From an uncultured Paracoccaceae bacterium (lineage in GTDB: Bacteria; Pseudomonadota; Alphaproteobacteria; Rhodobacterales; Rhodobacteraceae): 64,000 nucleotides of DNA. Location of the stretch: NCBI GenBank assembly GCA_913061275.1, contig CAJXSR010000002.1, positions 124,001-188,000 on the forward strand, read 5' to 3'. Shown here in pieces: positions 44,592 through 50,557 of this stretch. The notes under the pieces are model-generated. The model made no database searches. It saw only the letters and a program-made list of their open reading frames with translations, and was not told where the DNA came from. The position numbers and the translations under genes were made by a program. The stretch's first letter is position 1; each line of letters starts with the position of its first letter.

Positions 44592-45652
44592 GCCTGCACG
44601 CGCAAGGTGCCCCGATGGGCAAGCAAGATCAAACATCTTGGGGTTGGCACATGGGCGTGGTCGTTTTTGTTGTGGCCTGGTTTTTGATCTACAAACAACT
44701 TTTAGGGTTTTCGGAATGGTTGACAGGGTTGTTACCAGTAGAACGGGCAAGCCATGCGGGCGATGCACTGGCGTTTTTCCTATATGATACCCCCAAGGTC
44801 ATCATGTTGCTAACATTGATCGTGTTCGCAATGGGGGTGGTTCGCAGTTTTTTCAGTCCTGAAAAAACCCGCGCAATGCTATCGGGAAAACGCGAGGGTG
44901 CTGGCAATTTGATGTCGGCAAGTCTTGGTATTTTAACGCCGTTTTGTTCATGCTCGGCCGTGCCATTGTTTATCGGTTTTGTATCCGCTGGCGTGCCTTT
45001 GGGGGTAACATTTTCATTTTTAATAGCAGCCCCGATGGTTAACGAAGTGGCCTTGGTGCTGCTGTTCGGTCTGGTAGGTTGGAAAGTTGCCGTAACGTAT
45101 TTGGTATTCGGTCTGGGCATTGCCATTGTAGCAGGTTGGATTATCGGGCGGCTTCATCTGGAAGACTGGCTTCAGGATTGGGTCAAAGACATCCATATGG
45201 GGGCTGTTGCTACCGAGATACCCGACGAAAAACTGACGATGGTGGATCGTTACCAACAAGGCATTGCATCCGTTAAAGAAATTGTCGGTAAAGTCTGGGT
45301 CTGGGTTGTTGTAGGCATATCGTTAGGTGCGCTGATCCATGGATATGTGCCGGAAAATGCAATGGTTAAGATCATGGGGTCAGGCGCATGGTGGTCTGTT
45401 CCTGTGGCTGTGATTATGGGCATTCCGATGTACACCAATGCCGCAGGCGTGATCCCGATTGTCGAAGCTTTGCTGGATAAGGGTGCAGCCCTAGGTACGG
45501 TTTTAGCGTTCATGATGTCGGTGATTGCCTTGTCGCTACCCGAAATGCTGATCTTACGCAAAGTGCTGACCTTCAAGTTGATCGCGGTCTTTGCCGGTGT
45601 CGTTGGCAGTGGTATTCTGGCAGTTGGCTTTTTGTTCAATATGATTTTTTAA
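44588..45652 (+). CDS. Permease of the DUF318/UPF0718 (ArsP-like) family
   Basis: A 354-residue polytopic protein of about eight to ten helices. The motif L-T-P-F-C-S-C-S-A-V-P near residues 115-125 is the cysteine signature of DUF318 permeases, the group including ArsP, an efflux permease for trivalent organoarsenicals; a second conserved loop is G-I-P-M-Y-T-N-A-A-G near 278-287. The N-terminal M-S-L-H... start overlaps the arsR-like stop by four bases. The two cysteines could bind a thiophilic metal(loid). Next to a CxxC thioredoxin-like protein and an ArsR repressor, an arsenical or soft-metal efflux role is likely, though the true substrate is open. Confidence 0.85.
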   Translation: MSLHAQGAPMGKQDQTSWGWHMGVVVFVVAWFLIYKQLLGFSEWLTGLLPVERASHAGDALAFFLYDTPKVIMLLTLIVFAMGVVRSFFSPEKTRAMLSGKREGAGNLMSASLGILTPFCSCSAVPLFIGFVSAGVPLGVTFSFLIAAPMVNEVALVLLFGLVGWKVAVTYLVFGLGIAIVAGWIIGRLHLEDWLQDWVKDIHMGAVATEIPDEKLTMVDRYQQGIASVKEIVGKVWVWVVVGISLGALIHGYVPENAMVKIMGSGAWWSVPVAVIMGIPMYTNAAGVIPIVEALLDKGAALGTVLAFMMSVIALSLPEMLILRKVLTFKLIAVFAGVVGSGILAVGFLFNMIF

Positions 45653-45666
45653 TAAAGGATGGAAAA

Positions 45667-45903
45667 ATGAAAGATGTAAAAGTATATGGCCCCGGCTGCA
45701 AACGCTGTGATGCGACAGAGGCTATGGTCAGGCAAACAGCCGAAATGCTGGGCATAGAGCTGCAGGTTGAAAAAGTCAGTGATTACGCCGCCATCGCAAT
45801 GGCAGGTGTGGTTTCTACCCCTGGCATTTCTGTTGACGGTAAACTGGTTCATGCAGGTGGCCTGCCAAATGCGGCAGATCTGGAAACATGGTTGCAGGCG
45901 TAA
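45667..45903 (+). CDS. Small thioredoxin-like protein (redox-active disulfide family)
   Basis: A 78-residue protein of the TM0996/MTH895 glutaredoxin-like family. The N-terminal V-K-V-Y-G-P-G-C-K-R-C motif gives the CxxC active site (Cys10 and Cys13), and V-V-S-T-P-G-I-S-V-D-G near residues 48-58 carries the cis-proline. It lies 14 bases after the permease with AAAGGATGG as ribosome binding site. Proteins of this group are commonly paired with DUF318 permeases; it may keep the permease's Cys motif or the substrate reduced. It ends the operon before a GC-rich hairpin with a T-run. Confidence 0.9.
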   Translation: MKDVKVYGPGCKRCDATEAMVRQTAEMLGIELQVEKVSDYAAIAMAGVVSTPGISVDGKLVHAGGLPNAADLETWLQA

Positions 45904-45917
45904 GCATACGCCTTTTA

Positions 45918-45949
45918 CCCCGTCGACCTGATTTGGGTGGCGGGTTTTT
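45918..45949 (+). terminator. Probable intrinsic terminator of the arsR operon
   Basis: CCCGTCGACC and GGGTGGCGGG form an imperfect GC-rich stem with G-T pairs, followed at once by TTTTT (45945-45949), fifteen bases past the thioredoxin-like stop codon. Confidence 0.65.
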
Positions 45950-46447
45950 GCGCTTCATTAGGGTATGTTGGTTATAAGGAAGGCAGGCCTGCCGCTTGTA
46001 ACTATATGACCGAACAAGGGTTTTGGCCCCTTGCACCTATGGTGTTTCGATTTTTGTCGAAACGCCTACTTACGCGTAATTTCGGTGGTCTTCGCATTTG
46101 GCGGTTTTATACGCCCTTTGAAAACCCGTTGAGGTGGCAAAAGATTGCTTTGCAATATTTGAGAACCCGTAACTACTTTTGCTAGCAGGGGTAGTATGCG
46201 CTTGGAAGGGTTTAGGGTTCATAAACTATGCGTGCGCTTTATCCACACCCATCCATAAACACCAAGTTTGAAGGGTTCGAAATCGTTGCGCCCATTGAGC
46301 GCATTCGTAGAATGCACAGCCCATCCCCCTCTGGGGGGATCGGGGATGGGCTTTTGCGGCCGTTGGACTGGAAGGGGTGTGAAATATGTGGTTCTTTAGA
46401 GGTTATTATCATCGGCGGTAGGTGCCTATGACATTGTAAACTTACGT
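45950..46447. other. Non-coding stretch rich in inverted repeats
   Basis: Open frames here (for example 82 codons at 45937-46185 and 67 codons at 46228-46431) show no recognisable family and overlap strong inverted repeats, so no gene is called. Symmetric elements are the palindrome GGCAGGCCTGCC (45982-45993), the hairpin GGTGTTTCGA/TCGAAACGCC (46041-46066), and GCCCATCCCC/GGGGATGGGC (46319-46351) followed by TTTT. The last could terminate transcripts. Confidence 0.5.
46319..46355 (+). repeat. Long GC-rich inverted repeat with trailing T-run
   Basis: GCCCATCCCC (46319-46328) pairs perfectly with GGGGATGGGC (46342-46351), with a loop that itself contains CCCCCTCTGGGGGG-like symmetry, then TTTT. 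It may be an intrinsic terminator or a mobile intergenic repeat. Confidence 0.5.
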
Positions 46448-46773
46448 TTATTTGAGAACACCAACTCGAAAGGTTAGTTTTCCACGCTTCCATTCTTGAA
46501 TTGTGTATCTAGCACCCGTACTGGCTAATGGAATAGCTGCGTCCATAATAACTTGAAGTTTGGTTAGCGCTTTTTCTTCATTCACTTCTAATGTATGGGC
46601 TGCCGCCCATATTTGAACCCAAATATCATCATCATTACCCGTTTCTGTAATTTTTTTAGTAAAACACCCAGTTCATCATAGGCACGATTAGTTTTAACTG
46701 AATCACCTGATCGCGTTCCTTCGCCATGCGTTATTGCCGCATTTCTATATCGCGTTATTAAATCGTTTTTCAT
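46448..46773 (-). pseudogene. DUF2019-like protein with a frameshift at an A7 run
   Basis: ATG at 46773 opens a frame reading L-I-T-R-Y-R-N-A-A-I-T-H-G-E-G-T-R-S-G-D-S and N-R-A-Y-D-E-L-G-V-L-L-K-K, which turns to nonsense after seven A residues (minus strand; T7 at 46651-46657). Shifting back by one base continues sensibly as I-T-E-T-G-N-D-D-D-I-W-V-Q-I-W-A-A-A-H and ends A-R-Y-T-I-Q-E-W-K-R-G-K-L-T-F-R-V-G-V-L-K at 46448. The joined 108-residue product fits DUF2019-type helical proteins, W-A-A-x-H and E-W-K-x-G-x-L being typical. Either the gene has lost a base, or the A-AAA-AAA heptamer drives -1 slippage. Function is unknown; such proteins sometimes occur as solitary immunity-like genes. 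Confidence 0.7.
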
Positions 46774-46825
46774 GTATTCATCTCAAACGTGGGGAAGAAA
46801 TTGTATAAATTACGCACCCTACACT

Positions 46826-47479
46826 CTAATCCTTAAACGACTTACTAATCCTGATCTGATCCCATGCCCAAACAACTTCCTGCAAGCGATCCTCATCAGA
46901 GCGATCACCACCGTTCATGTCGGGGTGCAGAGTTTTGACTAGGGCCTTATACTGTTTGCGCAACTCTTTTTTGGTCCAGTGGTCTTTGGCGTCTAGAATT
47001 ACGATGGCCTTGCGTTCGGCTGGTGGCAGGCGTTTGGCGCTGCCTACGTCGCTGCCACGTCCGTGGTTGCGCGTGGCATTGTCGCCCAGCACTTCGTGGG
47101 CATCTTTGATGCCCAAACGCGCCCATGCTTTTTCTTCGGCGGTTTGCGGTTTGCCATCGTCTTTGCCAAAAGGCTTGGTTGGTCGTTCCCAAACGCGATC
47201 AGCGGCAAATTGCTCTTCCAATTCCTCTTGGGTGTGGTTTTCAAAGAAATTCCACTTTTGGTTAAATTCACGGATATGCGCCAAGCAAAACCAGCGAAAC
47301 TCTTCCAAATTATCTGGGTTCAGGGGCGCGCGATATTTGCCAGCCTCATCACATTCGGGATGCTGACACATCTGTGTTGAGGTTTCAGATGCACCGGACA
47401 TGCCCCGCCTGCCTTTTTTGCGGCGTTTCTTGTCGGCTGAAACCGATATATCAAATTCAAATAACGGGCGATTTGCCAT
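46826..47479 (-). CDS. J-domain protein with C-terminal J domain
   Basis: A 217-residue protein with the J domain at the C-terminus (about 160-215): W-T-K-K-E-L-R-K-Q-Y-K-A-L-V-K-T-L-H-P-D, the HPD tripeptide at residues 185-187 needed to stimulate DnaK ATP hydrolysis. The N-terminal part is basic, then has a C-x4-C pair and two further Cys/His residues (C-Q-H-P-E-C and W-F-C-L-A-H), possibly a small metal site. This domain layout is typical of a conserved Rhodobacterales J-protein that is usually next to bolA, as here (divergent, 90 bases apart). The client is unknown. Confidence 0.9.
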   Translation of the reverse strand: MANRPLFEFDISVSADKKRRKKGRRGMSGASETSTQMCQHPECDEAGKYRAPLNPDNLEEFRWFCLAHIREFNQKWNFFENHTQEELEEQFAADRVWERPTKPFGKDDGKPQTAEEKAWARLGIKDAHEVLGDNATRNHGRGSDVGSAKRLPPAERKAIVILDAKDHWTKKELRKQYKALVKTLHPDMNGGDRSDEDRLQEVVWAWDQIRISKSFKD

Positions 47480-47569
47480 GCAATTACCTATTTACCTTAC
47501 GAGCTCGATCAGGGAGTTTAACGTATTCTAAGAAATCGCCAAGGGGTGATTTGATGAAAGGGCGAAAAA

Positions 47570-47836
47570 ATGAATATGCGTGAGCGAATTTTATCAAAAC
47601 TACAACTGGCATTTGATCCTGTTGCATTGGATGTGGTTGACGACAGTGAAGCCCATCGCGGGCATGGCGGGTATCGTGAAGGTGGCAATACACATTTTAA
47701 CGTGGCAATAAAATCGTCTTCTTTCAATGGGCTAAGTCGAGTGGCCCAGCAAAGATTGATTAATAAGGAACTGGTACAAGAATTTGAAGACGGGCTTCAT
47801 GCACTGGCTTTATCGGTAGAAGCGACCAGTGATTAG
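47570..47836 (+). CDS. bolA: BolA-family protein
   Basis: An 88-residue BolA protein, alpha/beta class II-KH-like fold, partner of monothiol glutaredoxins in iron-sulfur and redox regulation. The family pattern is clear: N-terminal helix R-I-L-S-K-L, then D-D-S-E-A-H-R-G-H-G-G-Y near residues 24-35 with an invariant histidine, F-N-V-A-I-K-S-S-S-F, and the R-V-A-Q-Q-R-L-I-N motif. It is divergent from the J-domain gene. Its stop overlaps, by four bases, the end of the convergent DUF4177 gene. Confidence 0.93.
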   Translation: MNMRERILSKLQLAFDPVALDVVDDSEAHRGHGGYREGGNTHFNVAIKSSSFNGLSRVAQQRLINKELVQEFEDGLHALALSVEATSD

Positions 47837-48261
47837 GGCTTATGCTCTTCGGTGTCTGGTTCTTCTTCCAGAGTTTCCATTTCAGCATCAAAATGTGCAT
47901 CATCGGGGTCTTCTTGGTGTTCAACGATATCGTCATCCATCTGAATGTCATCATTGATGTCTTCAAAAAGATCGTCTTCAACCTCTGTGACAGCTTCTTC
48001 AAACGTTTCTTGAACAACCTCTTCTTCAACTTGGCGGCGAAACACCAGAACGCTTTGGTAGGTTTCTGTTTTGCGCCGCGTGATGCCATTGCGTTCGTCC
48101 ACAGGTAGGGTGTCTGCACGAATGTATTGCCAGCCATCCGCACCCAACTTGTTCATTGCTTGCTCTAATGCGCCTGCAAATCTGCCCGGAATACCCTTGG
48201 CACCTTTTGTGCGAACACCGTCGCGCGGTGCGGGTATGACTTTATATTCGTAAGTTTCCAT
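47833..48261 (-). CDS. DUF4177 protein with a long acidic tail
   Basis: A 142-residue protein. Residues 1-77 fit the small alpha/beta DUF4177 fold (Y-E-Y-K-V-I-P-A-P near the start, L-G-A-D-G-W-Q-Y-I-R-A-D-T-L-P near 39-53, and S-V-L-V-F-R-R at the end). The remaining 65 residues are an extremely acidic, glutamate/aspartate-rich tail without predicted structure. The function is unknown. It ends within bolA (four-base convergent overlap) and lies just downstream of gatB on the same strand, 15 bases away, so may be co-transcribed with it. Confidence 0.8.
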   Translation of the reverse strand: METYEYKVIPAPRDGVRTKGAKGIPGRFAGALEQAMNKLGADGWQYIRADTLPVDERNGITRRKTETYQSVLVFRRQVEEEVVQETFEEAVTEVEDDLFEDINDDIQMDDDIVEHQEDPDDAHFDAEMETLEEEPDTEEHKP

Positions 48262-48276
48262 TAAATCGAACCCATC

Positions 48277-49788
48277 TTAAAACCCAAGTTTCGTAGCAAT
48301 AATTTCATTCACAGCTTTAGGATTGGCCTTACCACCTGTGGCTTTCATGACTTGGCCCACAAACCATCCTGCCAGTTTAGGGTTAAGTTTGGCTTTTTCA
48401 ACCTGATCGGGGTTTGCGGCAATAATTTCATCAACCGCCGCTTCAATAGCACCCATATCAGTGACTTGCTTCATGCCACGCTTTTCAACGAGTTCAGCAG
48501 GGTCACCGCCTTCGTTCCAGACAATCTCAAACAGGTCTTTGGCGATCTTACCGCTGATGTCGCCCTTGGTTATCAGGTCAAGTATACCGCCTAATTGTGC
48601 GGCAGAAATTGGGCTGTTGGAAATATCCAGATCTTCTTTGTTCAGGCGGCCAAACAATTCATTAATCACCCAGTTGGCAGCTTGTTTACCATCACGCCCA
48701 GCGGCTACTTCTTCAAAAAAGGCAGCGTCAGTAATGTCGGCGGTCAGAACGCCTGCATCATATTCGGTCATGCCATATTCGGTAACAAAACGGGCTTTTT
48801 TACCATCAGGTAGTTCTGGCAAGGTCTCACCAATGGCGTCTACCCATGATTGTTCAATGCGCAATGGCAGCAAATCAGGGCAGGGGAAGTAGCGGTAATC
48901 ATGCGCTTCTTCTTTTGACCGCATGGTACGTGTTTCGTTTTTGTCAGGGTCGTACAGGCGGGTTTCTTGGTCAATGCTGCCGCCGTCTTCCAAAATTGCA
49001 ATCTGGCGTCGGGCCTCTACATCAATCGCGGCTTGGATAAAGCGCATAGAGTTCATGTTCTTGATCTCGCACCGCGTGCCAAGCACGCCAAAATCACCAG
49101 TTTCACGGAATTTTTCATAATCACCAGCTTTGCAAACTGATACGTTCACGTCTGCCCGCAAGTTCCCGTTTTGCATGTTGCCGTCACAAGTGCCCAAATA
49201 GCGCAGAATTTGACGGATTTTGGCAACATAGGCCGCGGCTTCTTCTGGCCCGCGAATGTCTGGGCGGCTGACGATTTCCATCAGGGCAACACCTGTACGG
49301 TTCAAGTCTACAAAAGACATGTTCGGGTCCATGTCATGCACGGATTTACCAGCATCTTGTTCCAGATGAATACGTTCAACACGCACTTTGCGTGCAATAC
49401 CCGGTTCCATATCGACCAGAACTTCGCCTTCGCCCACGATGGGGTGATAAAGTTGGGATATTTGATAGCCTTGCGGCAGATCGGGGTAGAAATAGTTTTT
49501 ACGATCAAATGCGGAATAAAGATTGATGTCAGCCTTTAGGCCCAGCCCAGTGCGCACCGCTTGTTCAACGCAAAACTCATTGATAACAGGCAACATGCCC
49601 GGCATTGCGGCGTCAACAAAAGATACGTTTGAATTGGGCTCGGCCCCAAATTTGGTAGAAGCCCCTGAAAAAAGCTTAGCTTTGGATGCCACCTGAGCAT
49701 GAACTTCTAGCCCGATCACAAGTTCCCAGTCGCCTTTGGCGCCCGCGATTATTTTGGGTTTAGGTTCGGAATAAGCAAGTGCGGCCAT
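48277..49788 (-). CDS. gatB: Glu-tRNA(Gln)/Asp-tRNA(Asn) amidotransferase subunit B
   Basis: A 503-residue kinase-like subunit of GatCAB. The N-terminal [13 protein letters not shown] block, [25 protein letters not shown] near residues 80-98, [15 protein letters not shown] near 158-172, and E-T-R-L-Y-D-P near 270 are diagnostic. The C-terminal Yqey-like tail that contacts tRNA is complete. The two other subunits are elsewhere: gatA begins the window and gatC is not seen. Upstream is a DMSP-lyase-like cupin gene on the same strand. Confidence 0.97.
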   Translation of the reverse strand: MAALAYSEPKPKIIAGAKGDWELVIGLEVHAQVASKAKLFSGASTKFGAEPNSNVSFVDAAMPGMLPVINEFCVEQAVRTGLGLKADINLYSAFDRKNYFYPDLPQGYQISQLYHPIVGEGEVLVDMEPGIARKVRVERIHLEQDAGKSVHDMDPNMSFVDLNRTGVALMEIVSRPDIRGPEEAAAYVAKIRQILRYLGTCDGNMQNGNLRADVNVSVCKAGDYEKFRETGDFGVLGTRCEIKNMNSMRFIQAAIDVEARRQIAILEDGGSIDQETRLYDPDKNETRTMRSKEEAHDYRYFPCPDLLPLRIEQSWVDAIGETLPELPDGKKARFVTEYGMTEYDAGVLTADITDAAFFEEVAAGRDGKQAANWVINELFGRLNKEDLDISNSPISAAQLGGILDLITKGDISGKIAKDLFEIVWNEGGDPAELVEKRGMKQVTDMGAIEAAVDEIIAANPDQVEKAKLNPKLAGWFVGQVMKATGGKANPKAVNEIIATKLGF

Positions 49789-49869
49789 GGGGTATATCTC
49801 TGTCAGTTTTGTCGATGGGTTTTAGGCTGACATTGGGCGCGGGGCAAGCTTAAATGAAGAGGCCAGCAG

Positions 49870-50469
49870 TTAACCTGTCAGAGTGTATGTGTCATAGCCT
49901 ATGTCACCCGTCCAACGCCATGCCGCAATAAAGGGTTCATCTTTGGTGACACTGGCGTGTGATGTGTTTGAGGGGTGGAAAATTATATCACCCGTTTTGC
50001 ACAATCTGGGTGGGGATGCGCTTGAATGCCAGTAGGCTGAACCACCAAGCATGATAAAGCTTTCTTCTGCGGCATGTTCGCGGGTGACATAATCTAGATT
50101 GGCGGATTGAACAAACAAGCCAACGCGCAAATGTTCGCTATAGATCATGCCGTCTGGGCCCACAAGTTCTGCTGTTGCCATATGATCGGAAATTTCCGAT
50201 CTGATCCGCCCATCGACCATACCAGAGCTGTGCCAGTCAATCAGCGGCATGGCTTTGGCTATCTTTGCCGCGATTGGCAGCGGGCTTATAGATAGGGCCG
50301 ACTGTATTGTCTTGGTTAAAACCTGATGTGCGGGCAAAAGCGGTGTGTGTACACGTTTGGTAATAGCACGAAGCTCGCGTGCTGCTTCATGTCCGCCGAT
50401 ATGATCTTCACCGTCAAACAGATCGGCTAGATCAGCCAAAACATCATAAAAGACTTTGTAGAGAGTCAT
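49870..50469 (-). CDS. Cupin protein of the DMSP lyase family (DddL/DddQ-like)
   Basis: A 199-residue protein read from ATG 50469, which has GAGGAG upstream; an in-frame TTG at 50493 would place that ribosome binding site inside the gene. The C-terminal cupin shows E-L-V-G-P-D-G, R-V-G-L-F-V, then Y127, H132, E136 and H171, in the spacing of the metal ligands and catalytic tyrosine of DMSP lyase DddQ (Y120, H125, E129, H163). The position of the fourth ligand, Tyr131 in DddQ, is Phe138 here. The family cleaves dimethylsulfoniopropionate to dimethyl sulfide and acrylate. The substitution and absence of dmd or other ddd genes nearby leave the activity open. It could be a paralogue with another substrate. 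Confidence 0.65.
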   Translation of the reverse strand: MTLYKVFYDVLADLADLFDGEDHIGGHEAARELRAITKRVHTPLLPAHQVLTKTIQSALSISPLPIAAKIAKAMPLIDWHSSGMVDGRIRSEISDHMATAELVGPDGMIYSEHLRVGLFVQSANLDYVTREHAAEESFIMLGGSAYWHSSASPPRLCKTGDIIFHPSNTSHASVTKDEPFIAAWRWTGDIGYDTYTLTG

Positions 50470-50557
50470 CACTATCTCCTCTTTTTCAGACAAGCAAAGC
50501 GTAACACAGAATTAAATATTCTGTATTCACTTTTTTTAAACGCGAAGTTTTTTGTCC

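Noticed and set aside
45937-46185. An 82-codon plus-strand frame after the arsR operon
   Set aside because: It begins in the terminator, spans a palindrome and a hairpin, has no clear ribosome binding site and no known family.
46228-46493. Overlapping frames of 67 (plus) and 84 (minus) codons
   Set aside because: Both are created by the GC-rich inverted repeat at 46319-46351, which reads as S-P-S-P type peptides on either strand.
47842-48108. An 88-codon hydrophobic plus-strand frame
   Set aside because: It is the antisense of the acidic tail of the DUF4177 gene; a Glu/Asp-rich tail gives Phe/Leu-rich antisense translation.
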